Below are positions 25,852 through 35,902 of a DNA stretch of 64,000 nucleotides, piece after piece (the stretch's first letter is position 1; every line of letters begins with the position of its first letter). The position numbers were made by a program, and so were the translations under genes. The notes under the pieces are model-generated. The model was given only the letters and a program-made list of their open reading frames with translations. It had not been told where the DNA came from and searched no databases. The stretch is from Collinsella sp. 4_8_47FAA (GTDB lineage Bacteria; Actinomycetota; Coriobacteriia; Coriobacteriales; Coriobacteriaceae): positions 452,909-516,908 of the forward strand of contig NZ_KN214134.1 of assembly GCF_000763055.1 (NCBI RefSeq), written 5' to 3'.

Positions 25852-25885
25852 GAAAGGGGGCGAGGTTTAGGGCACGCCCCCTTTC
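25852..25885 (-). terminator. Terminator of the kdgK-eda genes
   Basis: gaaagggggcg / cgccccctttc stem (25852-25862, 25875-25885); on the minus strand it is followed by a T run. Confidence 0.8.
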
Positions 25886-25902
25886 ACGATAGAGAGCTAA
25901 AC

Positions 25903-26544
25903 CTAGCCGCGGACCTTCTTGACGACGTCCATGGCCTCGTGGGCGATCTGCTCGACCTTGGAGAAGTCGCCGTCGGCAAACAGGGCCGGCTTGACCATCC
26001 AGGTGCCACCGCAGGCGATGATGGCGGAGGAGCTCAGGTACTCCTCGACGTTGGCGGTGCTCACGCCGCCGGTAGGCATAAAGCGGTGACCGACAAACGG
26101 AGCGGCGAGGGCCTTGATGGTGTTCAGGCCGCCATACTGGGACGCGGGGAAGAACTTGGTGACCTTGAGGCCCAGGTTCTCGGCTGCGGTGACCTCGGAG
26201 GGGGTCACGGTGCCGGGAAGGACGGGCAGGTCGATGTCGATGCAGTGCTTCACGACGTCCTCGTTGTAACCCGGGGAGACGATGAACTTGGCACCGGCGG
26301 CGCGGGCCTGCTCAACCTGCTCGACGGTCAGGACAGTGCCGGCGCCAACGCACATTTCGGGCTCGGCCTCGGCCATAGCGGCGATGCACTCGGCGGCGCA
26401 GGCGGTGCGGAAGGTGACCTCGGCGGACTTCATGCCAGCTGCCATAAGGGCGTGGGCGAGCGGAGCGGCGTCCTCGACCTTGTCGAGCACAACGACCGGC
26501 ACGATGCCCAGGGACTCAAGCGTGGTGTAGAACTGATCGAACAT
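25903..26544 (-). CDS. eda: KDPG/KHG aldolase (2-keto-3-deoxy-6-phosphogluconate aldolase)
   Basis: A 213-residue class I aldolase that splits 2-keto-3-deoxy-6-phosphogluconate into pyruvate and glyceraldehyde 3-phosphate. Residues of the family are visible: Glu and Arg in AEVTFRTACA (about 41-50), the GAGTVL strand, SPGYNEDV, and the Schiff-base Lys in VTKFFPASQYGG (about 128), then FMPTGGVS. ATG 26544 follows cgaaaggaac. It lies downstream of the KDG kinase on the same strand, 253 bases away, which completes KDG to pyruvate plus triose phosphate. Confidence 0.93.
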   Translation of the reverse strand: MFDQFYTTLESLGIVPVVVLDKVEDAAPLAHALMAAGMKSAEVTFRTACAAECIAAMAEAEPEMCVGAGTVLTVEQVEQARAAGAKFIVSPGYNEDVVKHCIDIDLPVLPGTVTPSEVTAAENLGLKVTKFFPASQYGGLNTIKALAAPFVGHRFMPTGGVSTANVEEYLSSSAIIACGGTWMVKPALFADGDFSKVEQIAHEAMDVVKKVRG

Positions 26545-26584
26545 GATGTTCCTTTCGATGTGTGGCGCGCATGGGCGCGTGATT

Positions 26585-26797
26585 GCCAAATGTGCTGGTC
26601 AGGAGCCGATTTTGGATTGGTTATCGGAGGCACTGCTTGGGGTTCAAGCAATTCCAAAACCGGCTGCTCGACCAGTCATGTAGGGAATGCCAGGCAAAAC
26701 CGGAATGGGACTGGTGGTTTTGCCCGGCCGGAGGAATCGGGGAGCGGGCCGCGGGGGTATGGGATTGGAAGGCTGCGGCCCGCGGAATGGAGACGGA
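26585..26797 (-). repeat. Cluster of hairpins between kdgK and eda
   Basis: Three hairpins fill this gap: ctggtc.../...gaccag around 26597-26677, ggcaaaacc / ggttttgcc around 26692-26732, and gcgggccgc / gcggcccgc around 26745-26782. None has a clear T run on the minus strand, so they may set mRNA processing or differential expression rather than simple termination. Confidence 0.55.
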
Positions 26798-27832
26798 CTA
26801 GCGCGCGACGCGGGTGCCACCGTCGGCGGCGGATGCCACGGCTGCAATCTCGCCTGCGGTCACCAAGTTGGAATCGCCCTTGATGGTGAGTTTGAGGATC
26901 GAGGCTGCAATCGCGTAGTTGACGGCGTCCTGCGGGTCAAAGTCGTTGATGAGGGCATGGACGAGGCCGGCGTTGAAAGCGTCGCCGGCGGCAACACCCT
27001 CGAGCACGTGTACGTCGTGAGCAGGGGAGAACCAGTGCTCGCCGCTCTCGGCGTCAAAGAGCATGCCCATCCAGATGGAGCGCTCGACGCAGGAGATGTT
27101 GCGAACGACCGAGGCAACCTTTTCGCAGCCGTATTCGGCGCAGATCTGACGGGCCATCTCGACATAGGTGTCGCGCTCCTCGATGCCATGGGCAAGGGAA
27201 CCAGAGACGCAGGTCATGCCGAGGCCGGCGGGCGCATCCTCGTCGTTGGCGATGCAGATGTCGACGAGCGGCAGGAGTTCCTTCATGGTGGCCTGCGACT
27301 TCTCGGGCGACCACATCTTGCCGCGATAGTTCACGTCGCACACGGTGGTGATGCCCTTGGCGCGGCAGGCGGCGAGCGCATCCTTGCAGGCAGCGGCCAT
27401 CTCATCGGAGACGGCGGGCGTCACGCCGGAGAAGTAGAAGACATCGATGCCCTTGAGGATCTCGTCCCAGTCAAAAATATCGCGCTTGGCCATGTTGATG
27501 GCAGAGTACTTGCGGTCGTAGACGCAGCCGTTGCCGCGCTGCGAGGCACCGACCTCAAAGACGTAGGAGCCAAGACGGTCGCCCTGACGCACGACGCGCG
27601 TGGTGTCGACGCCGTAGGCCTTCAGCGAACGCAGGGCGCACTCGCCCAGACGGTTGGCCGGGACAACGGAGACGTAAGCGGCCTTGTCGCCCTGGTAGGC
27701 CAGGGAAAGCGCAGTGTTGGCCTCGGCGCCGCCGTAGCGGACGTCAAACTCGGTTGCCTGCTCAATACGCAGGTGGTCTTTGGGTGAGAGTCTCATCATG
27801 ATCTCGCCGAAGGTAAGAACCGTTTTACCCAT
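26798..27832 (-). CDS. kdgK: PfkB-family sugar kinase, likely 2-keto-3-deoxygluconate kinase
   Basis: A 344-residue ribokinase-family enzyme. N-terminal TFGEIMMRLSP and the DVRYGGAEANTALSLAYQGDKA segment (about 30-50) fit KDG kinases; the catalytic region reads EGVAAGDAFNAG (about 280-291), where the anion-hole GAGD is AAGD but the catalytic Asp is kept. It should phosphorylate 2-keto-3-deoxygluconate, feeding the neighbouring aldolase. ATG 27832 follows aaaaggagc; the frame runs further upstream into a hairpin. A LacI-type regulator is divergent. Confidence 0.85.
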   Translation of the reverse strand: MGKTVLTFGEIMMRLSPKDHLRIEQATEFDVRYGGAEANTALSLAYQGDKAAYVSVVPANRLGECALRSLKAYGVDTTRVVRQGDRLGSYVFEVGASQRGNGCVYDRKYSAINMAKRDIFDWDEILKGIDVFYFSGVTPAVSDEMAAACKDALAACRAKGITTVCDVNYRGKMWSPEKSQATMKELLPLVDICIANDEDAPAGLGMTCVSGSLAHGIEERDTYVEMARQICAEYGCEKVASVVRNISCVERSIWMGMLFDAESGEHWFSPAHDVHVLEGVAAGDAFNAGLVHALINDFDPQDAVNYAIAASILKLTIKGDSNLVTAGEIAAVASAADGGTRVAR

Positions 27833-27875
27833 GGTCGCGCAGCTCCTTTTACTCGTGCGTACACCTTTGATATGG

Positions 27876-27932
27876 CGTTGGCACGCAGGTGCCAAGACGG
27901 TAGGGTGCGTCTTTGCACCTGCGTGCCAACGC
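27876..27932. repeat. 18-bp perfect hairpin in the kdgK leader
   Basis: gcgttggcacgcaggtgc (27876-27893) and gcacctgcgtgccaacgc (27915-27932), 21-base loop. It lies between the operators and the kdgK start, so it would form in the kdgK mRNA leader. Confidence 0.75.
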
Positions 27933-27937
27933 TCGCC

Positions 27938-27962
27938 GAAATCGGTTTACGAAATCGGTTTC
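27938..27962. promoter_or_regulatory. Two LacI-type operator copies between kdgK and the lacI-type gene
   Basis: gaaatcggttt at 27938-27948 and gaaatcggtttc at 27951-27962, 13 bases apart. Each has the central CG and A/T-rich flanks of LacI-family operators (aaatCGgttt). They probably bind the divergent regulator at 28065. Confidence 0.55.
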
Positions 27963-28064
27963 GTTTCGAGTTGTAGTATACTCACCTACAGCGTTTTGCA
28001 ACCGAGATTTTTAAAAAATGCCTAAAATGGCTCAGACTGCCGACATTGGGAAACGGGGTGCGCT

Positions 28065-29087
28065 ATGGCGCAGATGAGAATCAAGGACATTGCCGCCGAG
28101 GCGGGCGTGAGTCCGGCCACGGTCTCGCGCTATCTCAACAACCGCCCCGGACAAATGACCGAGGAAACCCGTGCTCGCATCGCGGCGGTTATCGAGCGCA
28201 CTGGCTATCGCCCGCGTGCCGCCGCGCGCAATCTGCGCAGCTCGCGCACCAACCTCATCGGTGTGATCCTGGCCGACATCGCCAACCCGTTCTCGAGCGC
28301 CATGCTCGAAGGACTTTCCGCCAGCGCCGCCGCGCGCGGCTGCTCGCTCATGACGGCCATTAGCGGCAACGACCCCGCAAAGGAAGCAGAGTCGCTCACC
28401 AGACTTATCGATGCCGGCGTGGACGGCCTGGTCGTCAACACCTGCGGAGGTAATGACGGGGCGATCGCCGCGGCAGCGGGACGTCTGCCCGTTGTGCTGC
28501 TCGACCGCGATGTTGCCGACGGCGGTGTAGATCTGGTGACATCTAACAACCGTGAGCTGGTCGCCGGGTTGGTAGACGCCCTGGCCGCTGCGGGCAGCGA
28601 GCGCCTATGCCTGCTCACCGAGGCAAGCGACGATAGCCCCGTGCGTCGCGAGCGCGCCGAGGCCTTTGCTGACGAGCTTTCGCGCCGCGGCCTTGCGGGC
28701 GAGGTCGTCACCCTGGCCGACGGTGGCGCCACGGGCGTTGGCCGTTTGGACAAGACCATCCGCGACTACGCGGGCAAAAGGCTCGGCCTTATCGCCGTCA
28801 ACGGCCTGGTTTTCCTGCGTCTGACCGAGGCGCTGGCGCAGCTTGGTCCCTCGCTGCCGGCGGGGCTCAAGATCGCGACGTTTGACGACTACCCCTGGAA
28901 CCATGTGCTCTTTGGCGGCGTCACCACGGCCGCGCAGGACACCCTCACCATTGCCGAGCGCGTAGTCGAGCGCCTTTCCGAGCGCATCGACGTCGTTACC
29001 ACCACCGTGGGCGAGGCCGCAAAGCTGGCGCCCAAACGCATCGAGATCCCCGGCCACATCGAACACCGAGCTTCGACCTCGCGCTAG
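28065..29087 (+). CDS. LacI-family transcriptional regulator
   Basis: A 340-residue repressor. The N-terminal LacI helix-turn-helix reads MRIKDIAAEAGVSPATVSRYLNN (about 4-26) with the hinge RAAARNLRSSRTNLIGVI (about 51-68); the rest is a periplasmic-binding-protein fold, with DGLVVNTCGG and VVLLDRDV. It probably regulates the divergent KDG kinase and aldolase genes through the paired operators between them, with a sugar-acid or phosphate ligand. ATG 28065 is used; it stands alone on its strand before the glutamine synthetase-like gene. Confidence 0.9.
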   Translation: MAQMRIKDIAAEAGVSPATVSRYLNNRPGQMTEETRARIAAVIERTGYRPRAAARNLRSSRTNLIGVILADIANPFSSAMLEGLSASAAARGCSLMTAISGNDPAKEAESLTRLIDAGVDGLVVNTCGGNDGAIAAAAGRLPVVLLDRDVADGGVDLVTSNNRELVAGLVDALAAAGSERLCLLTEASDDSPVRRERAEAFADELSRRGLAGEVVTLADGGATGVGRLDKTIRDYAGKRLGLIAVNGLVFLRLTEALAQLGPSLPAGLKIATFDDYPWNHVLFGGVTTAAQDTLTIAERVVERLSERIDVVTTTVGEAAKLAPKRIEIPGHIEHRASTSR

Positions 29088-29140
29088 TCGCTCGTTCGCA
29101 ACGGCCTGTTCGCGCACGTTTTTTGAGCGCTTGATACGCT

Positions 29141-29156
29141 TTAACCCTGCGGAAAC
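29141..29156 (+). promoter_or_regulatory. GlnR-type box upstream of the glutamine synthetase-like gene
   Basis: TTAAC (29141-29145), six bases, GAAAC (29152-29156), matching the GTnAC-n6-GAAAC pattern of actinobacterial GlnR sites. It lies 66 bases before the start codon; a possible -10 TATAGA is at 29181-29186. A GlnR-like gene is downstream. Confidence 0.5.
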
Positions 29157-29221
29157 ATTTTTCTGCGATAGTATCTGCGATATAGACCAGTCGAAACCCG
29201 CCCGAAAGAAAGGGGAGCGAC

Positions 29222-30559
29222 ATGAACCAGCAGAACATCGATTACGTACTCCGCTCCGTAGAGCAGCGTGACATCCGCTTTGTGCGTCTGTGGTTTGTCG
29301 ACATTCTCGGCCGCCTCAAGAACTTTGCCATTAGCCCCGAGGACCTCGAGGTCGCTTTTGAGGAGGGCATTGGCTTTGACGGCTCGGCCATCGAGGGCTT
29401 TGCTACGCCCGAGGAAGCCGACATGCTCGCATTCCCCGATGCTTCGACCTTCCAGATTCTGCCGTGGCGCCCGAGCCACAACGGCGTCGCCCGCGTGTTC
29501 TGCGATGTGTGCACCCCCGACCGCAAGCCCTTCGCCGGCGATCCGCGCGATGCCCTGCGCCGCATGTTCCGCAAGGCCGAGAAGGCTGGCTACCTGCTCA
29601 ACGTGGGCGCCGAGCTGGAGTATTACTACTTCCCCGACGAGCACACCCCCGAGCCGCTCGACAACGTGGGCTACTTCGATCTTTCGGTGAGCGATGCCGC
29701 CCGCGACCTGCGTCGCAACACGGTCCTCACGCTCGAGAAGATGTCCGTGCCCGTGGAGTACACCTTCCACGCCGCCGGCCGCTCGCAGCACGGCATGAGC
29801 CTGCGCCACGCCGAGGCCCTGAGCATGTCCGACGCCATCACCACGGCCAAACTCATCATTAAGCAGCAAGCTTACGAGAGCGGGTGCCACGCCTCCTTTA
29901 TGCCCAAGCCGTTGGCGGGCGAGGACGGCAGCGCTATGTTCCTGTGCCAGTCGCTATTCGACCACGACGGCAACAACGTCTTTTGGGGCGAGGACGACGA
30001 GAAGTACCACCTCTCCGACGTCGCCAAGCACTATATGGCCGGCATTCTGGCGCATGCCCGCGAGATCAGCGCCATCACCAACCCAACGGTCAACTCGTAC
30101 AAGCGCATCACCACAGGCGGCGACTCCGTGCCGCAGTACGCCACGTGGGGCCTGCGCAACCGCGCGAGCATGGTCCGCATTCCGGTCTACAAGCCCGGCA
30201 AGCAGCTGTCCACGCGCATCGAGCTGCGCAGTCCCGATCCCATGGCCAACCCGTACCTGGTCAACGCCGTCACGCTGGCGGCTGGTCTGGACGGCATTGA
30301 GCGCAAGCTGGAGCTCCCGCCCGAGGCCACGGCCGAGACGCTCAAGCTTACCGACCGCCAGATGGTCGAGGCCGGCTACACGCCGCTGCCGCGCTCGCTC
30401 AAAGAGGCGCTCGACGTGTTTGAGGACTCGCAGTTTATGAAGGATGCCCTCGGCGAGCACATCCACAGCTTCTTCCTTAAAAAGAAGCGCGACGAGTGGC
30501 ATAAGTTTGAGTCTACGATCACCGAGTGGGAGATCAAGCACTACCTGGCGAACTCCTAA
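29222..30559 (+). CDS. Type I glutamine synthetase-like protein with replaced metal ligands
   Basis: A 445-residue protein that aligns along its length with type I glutamine synthetases, best with the actinobacterial GlnA2 group: FDGSAIEGF (about 53), AELEYYYF (131-138), FMPKPLAGEDGSAMF (about 226-240), NPTVNSYKR and RIELRSPDP. Four functional positions differ from active enzymes: the Glu of the HHE motif is Ala184, the Glu of the GQxE motif is Gly191, the GSxMH His is Phe240, and the flap Glu is Asp301. Those residues bind catalytic metals or ammonia, so ordinary ligase activity is doubtful. There is no adenylylation-type extension. ATG 29222 follows gaaaggggagcg; a GlnR-like gene lies 50 bases downstream. 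Confidence 0.85.
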   Translation: MNQQNIDYVLRSVEQRDIRFVRLWFVDILGRLKNFAISPEDLEVAFEEGIGFDGSAIEGFATPEEADMLAFPDASTFQILPWRPSHNGVARVFCDVCTPDRKPFAGDPRDALRRMFRKAEKAGYLLNVGAELEYYYFPDEHTPEPLDNVGYFDLSVSDAARDLRRNTVLTLEKMSVPVEYTFHAAGRSQHGMSLRHAEALSMSDAITTAKLIIKQQAYESGCHASFMPKPLAGEDGSAMFLCQSLFDHDGNNVFWGEDDEKYHLSDVAKHYMAGILAHAREISAITNPTVNSYKRITTGGDSVPQYATWGLRNRASMVRIPVYKPGKQLSTRIELRSPDPMANPYLVNAVTLAAGLDGIERKLELPPEATAETLKLTDRQMVEAGYTPLPRSLKEALDVFEDSQFMKDALGEHIHSFFLKKKRDEWHKFESTITEWEIKHYLANS

Positions 30560-30609
30560 TCGCGCTGACTTGTTCCAGTACGATTGAGCTCATTTCCTTG
30601 GAGGCCGAT

Positions 30610-31272
30610 ATGTCCGAAAAGAGTGCCCTGTTCATGGCGCGCACGACGCGCTTCCACGAGTTTGCCCGCAGCTTGACGACCACCCTGGGTGTCGAGGTGA
30701 GCCTGGCAACCCCCGATTCGCCGACTGCAGCGCACGACTTTGACCTGCTGATTCTCGATTCCGATGGCATCCGCAGCGACCGCATCGATCAGATTGCCAA
30801 GTGGCTTGACGATCGCGGCGGCGTCCCCATGTTGGTGATCGTCGACGATGAGGCGCTCGGCACCCTGCGCCTGCCCAATCACGCGCATGCCGACTTTGTA
30901 TGCCCCACGGCGACGCCCAACGAGCTCAAGGCTCGCGCGCAGCGCCTGATGGGCGAGGAGGAGACCGTTACCGCCGACGATGTGCTCAATATCGATAACC
31001 TCGAGATCAACTTGGCCACCTACCAGGTGACGCTCGATAACGAGCCCATCGACCTGACGCTGATGGAGTACTCGCTGCTGAGCTTTTTGGCGACGCATCC
31101 CAACCGTGCCTACAGCCGCGAGGTGCTGCTGCACCGCGTGTGGGGCTTTGAGTACTGCGGTGGTACGCGCACCGTCGACGTGCACATTCGACGCATCCGC
31201 TCCAAGGTGGGCCCGCAGATCGCGGCACACATCACCACCGTCCGCGGTGTGGGCTATCTGTTTAAGGACTAG
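30610..31272 (+). CDS. glnR: GlnR-like orphan response regulator
   Basis: A 220-residue OmpR-family regulator with no partner kinase nearby. The receiver half (about 1-110) is divergent (LLILDSDGIRSD holds one Asp), as in GlnR, which works without classical phosphorylation. The winged-helix half (about 128-220) has LTLMEYSLLSFLATHPNRAYSR, then VWGFEYCGGTRTVDVHIRR, which is very close to actinobacterial GlnR, the master regulator of nitrogen assimilation. I chose ATG 30610, after a ttggaggcc ribosome site; the frame extends upstream into the previous gene. Confidence 0.8.
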   Translation: MSEKSALFMARTTRFHEFARSLTTTLGVEVSLATPDSPTAAHDFDLLILDSDGIRSDRIDQIAKWLDDRGGVPMLVIVDDEALGTLRLPNHAHADFVCPTATPNELKARAQRLMGEEETVTADDVLNIDNLEINLATYQVTLDNEPIDLTLMEYSLLSFLATHPNRAYSREVLLHRVWGFEYCGGTRTVDVHIRRIRSKVGPQIAAHITTVRGVGYLFKD

Positions 31273-31276
31273 ATTT

Positions 31277-31313
31277 CCACCACAAAGGGGACAGGCACCT
31301 TTGTGGTGGTTTT
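31277..31313. repeat. Intergenic palindrome, family C, copy 1 (terminator-like)
   Basis: ccaccacaaagg (31277-31288) and cctttgtggtgg (31298-31309), loop ggacaggca, then TTTT, directly after glnR. Similar units occur at 46791, 48377, 49331, 58395. Confidence 0.85.
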
Positions 31314-31427
31314 GCCGCATGTGCGGGTTCCTTTCGGGTTTGCAGAAGAACTTAAGCCTTCCTAAAAGATTGCGTTCTCATACACGTGCACCCGCATATT
31401 GGGGTACAACTCAACGTGAACAATGAT

Positions 31428-31455
31428 GGCCCGCCACATGTTTGGCGGGCCTTTG
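31428..31455 (+). promoter_or_regulatory. Hairpin in the htrA leader
   Basis: ggcccgcca / tggcgggcc (31428-31436, 31443-31451) followed by TTTGG, about 25 bases before htrA. It could act as an attenuator or terminate upstream transcripts. Confidence 0.55.
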
Positions 31456-31480
31456 GTTATTTGACGAAAGGATCGCAGCT

Positions 31481-32941
31481 ATGAGCGAGTACGATTCCCA
31501 GCATCCCCAGGATGCGGGCCACGCCGGCGAGACTCAGCAGCAACCGCGCGTACAGGTTGAGTCGACGCCTGCCGACGGCAACATTCCCTACGTGCAGGCC
31601 TACGACACGCAGACCGGCAAGCCGCTCGTCGGTCAGCAGGTCGTGAACAAGCACACGGTGGTCAAGACCAAGACCAAAAAGCTGCCGATCTTTATTACGG
31701 CACTCGCCGGCTGTGCCTGCGGCGCCCTGCTGGTCATCGCGCTCATTATGAGCGGTACGCTCGATATCGGTGGCGGCAAGAATGCCGTGACGGCGGGTAC
31801 TTCGGGTTCGTCGACGCAAAAGATTACGATTGATTCCGAGGACACCACGCTGGCCGAGGCCGTTTCTGCCAAGGCATTGCCCTCCGTGGTTTCCATTACT
31901 GCCACTTCGAGCGGCAGCCAGAATGGCTCGCTTTCGCAGTCTGCCGACGAGTCGGACAGCTCGGGCAGCGTCGGTTCGGGCGTTGTGCTCGATACCGAGG
32001 GCCACATCCTCACCAACAACCACGTGGTCGATGGCTATGACCAGTACGTGGTTACCATGGACGACGGCACCACCTACGAGGCCGAGTTCGTGGGCAACGA
32101 CGCCTCGAGCGACCTGGCCGTCATCAAGCTCAAGGACGCCGACGCCTCCAAGCTTACGCCGATCGAAATTGGCGACTCCTCCAAGCTCAACGTTGGCGAG
32201 TGGGTTATGGCGATCGGCTCGCCGTTCGGCAACGAGCAGTCTGTCTCCACGGGTATCGTGTCGGCGCTCTATCGTTCCACGGCCATGAGCTCTACCAGCG
32301 GTAACACCATCTATGCCAACATGATTCAGACCGATGCCGCCATCAACCCGGGCAACTCCGGCGGCGCGCTCGTCAACGACAACGGTGAGCTGGTGGGCAT
32401 CAACTCGCTCATCGAGAGCTACTCGGGCTCCAGCTCGGGTGTTGGCTTTGCCATTCCGGTCAATTACGCCAAGAACATTGCCGACCAGATCATCGACGGC
32501 AAGACGCCGGTGCATCCGTACATGGGAGCTACGCTTTCGAGCGTCAATGCGCTTAACGCCCGCACCAACAAGCTGAGCACCGATAGCGGCGCGTATGTGG
32601 CGAGCGTCGTTGAGGATGGTCCTGCCGCCAAGGCCGGCATTCAGGAGGGCGACGTCATCACCAAGCTGGGCGACGATGAGATTACGAGCGCCGATGGCCT
32701 GATCATCGCGCTGCGCAGCCACGAGGTGGGCGAGAAGGTCGAGATCACACTCATGCGCGGCAAGGAAGAGAAAAAGGTCACCGTCGAGCTGGGCTCCGAC
32801 GAGGAGTTGCAGAACCAGCAGCAGGACGACAGCTCGACCGACACCGGCAACGGCGGTATTACCGACGAGCAGCTGCGCCAGTACCTGGAGGAGCTGCTGG
32901 GCCAGCAGGGTCAGGGCCAGGGCTACGGCCAGGGCTACTAG
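31481..32941 (+). CDS. htrA: HtrA/DegP-type serine protease (trypsin-like, PDZ)
   Basis: A 486-residue membrane-anchored protease. A cytosolic Gln/Pro-rich N-terminus is followed by a single membrane helix (about 67-88, IFITALAGCACGALLVIALIM). The trypsin domain has the catalytic His in NNHVVD, Asp in SSDLAV and Ser in NPGNSGGAL, then a PDZ domain (about 360-450) with GPAAKAGIQEGDVITKLGD, and a low-complexity tail rich in Gln and Gly. It handles misfolded extracytoplasmic proteins. I chose ATG 31481, after gaaagga; the frame runs upstream to 31442. A terminator follows. Confidence 0.93.
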   Translation: MSEYDSQHPQDAGHAGETQQQPRVQVESTPADGNIPYVQAYDTQTGKPLVGQQVVNKHTVVKTKTKKLPIFITALAGCACGALLVIALIMSGTLDIGGGKNAVTAGTSGSSTQKITIDSEDTTLAEAVSAKALPSVVSITATSSGSQNGSLSQSADESDSSGSVGSGVVLDTEGHILTNNHVVDGYDQYVVTMDDGTTYEAEFVGNDASSDLAVIKLKDADASKLTPIEIGDSSKLNVGEWVMAIGSPFGNEQSVSTGIVSALYRSTAMSSTSGNTIYANMIQTDAAINPGNSGGALVNDNGELVGINSLIESYSGSSSGVGFAIPVNYAKNIADQIIDGKTPVHPYMGATLSSVNALNARTNKLSTDSGAYVASVVEDGPAAKAGIQEGDVITKLGDDEITSADGLIIALRSHEVGEKVEITLMRGKEEKKVTVELGSDEELQNQQQDDSSTDTGNGGITDEQLRQYLEELLGQQGQGQGYGQGY

Positions 32942-32970
32942 CGAGCCGTTTCGCATATGCCGAAGCCAGA

Positions 32971-33006
32971 GGGGCTGTCCCGCCAAGTGTGGGACAGCCC
33001 CTCTTT
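32971..33006 (+). terminator. Terminator of htrA
   Basis: Perfect 11-bp stem ggggctgtccc / gggacagcccc, 9-base loop, then a T-rich tail. Confidence 0.85.
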
Positions 33007-33078
33007 TCTTATTGATCCGTTGGGGACGGAGGAAAACGGATCGCTTGGGGCTGACAAGAGGCCTGGTCCGGAATGGTC

Positions 33079-33281
33079 TGGACAGTTAGTTCAGATACGT
33101 ATAAATCTGGGGCAGCTTGGGATGCGTTTTGAGCAATTTTTGATTGGGATGGGGCTCGAATGGGTGTTTGGAAGGGAGAGCGGGACGTTTACATGGTCTC
33201 GAGGAGCCCAAATTAGTTGAAACAGGGGTGTTCGTGCCTGATTCAGCTCTAGGATTTATACGTATCTGAACTAACTGTCCA
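33079..33281. mobile_element. 203-bp element with 29-bp perfect inverted ends (MITE-like)
   Basis: The left end (33079-33107, starting tggacagttagttcagata) and the right end (33253-33281, ending tctgaactaactgtcca) are perfect reverse complements over 29 bases. The 145-base interior carries no coding frame of note and is unlike its neighbours. This is the shape of a small non-autonomous transposable element. I see no clean target duplication, so insertion by transposition is inferred, not shown. Confidence 0.55.
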
Positions 33282-33356
33282 CCCCGGTCCGGCCGCTGCC
33301 GATTCGGTGCGGTTTGAGACCGCTATTCGGCCCCGTTGCGACCGGTGGTACTCTAG

Positions 33357-35618
<2,262 letters not shown>

Positions 35619-35640
35619 TGCATCGATAATCAAATTAGAA

Positions 35641-35679
35641 AACCTCCCGGAAAGGTTGATACTTTCCGGGAGGTTTTTA
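35641..35679 (+). terminator. Terminator of ligA
   Basis: Perfect 14-bp stem aacctcccggaaag / ctttccgggaggtt, 7-base loop, then TTT. Confidence 0.9.
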
Positions 35680-35724
35680 TTTGGGCGTGGTGGCGGGCAG
35701 CATGATCCGCGTCATGTAGGTTGC
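35677..35724 (-). pseudogene. Gene 3'-end relic A
   Basis: On the minus strand this encodes ATYMTRIMLPATTPK and a stop. A related ending, ATQVTRIAVPVAPAK and a stop, occurs at 37457-37554, with a similar terminator stem on its 3' side. The frame further upstream is not convincing. I cannot name the family; a LacI-type C-terminus is one weak possibility. The two relics bracket the toxin-antitoxin genes in the same orientation. Confidence 0.4.
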
Positions 35725-35835
35725 TGAGGGTGACCCTGCGGAGCGGTGTCGTTCCGGAGCGATAGAAGATTCATACAAAGCAAAGGGGCCCCGCAGTGAG
35801 GTCCCACAACAGGGCTGCCCCATCGTGATGAGTTT

Positions 35836-35867
35836 TATACACTTTAACATTAACATTAACGTGTATA
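35836..35867. promoter_or_regulatory. Inverted repeat in the first toxin-antitoxin promoter
   Basis: tatacac (35836-35842) and gtgtata (35861-35867) frame three attaac-type repeats. Type II antitoxins usually bind such a site and repress their own operon. Confidence 0.6.
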
Positions 35868-35902
35868 CTTAGCAGTAAAGATATATGTTGAGAGGAGCAG
35901 TT

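Noticed and set aside
32957-33220. Open frame of 87 codons after htrA
   Set aside because: It runs through the htrA terminator and the left end of the inverted-repeat element, lacks a ribosome site and resembles no family.
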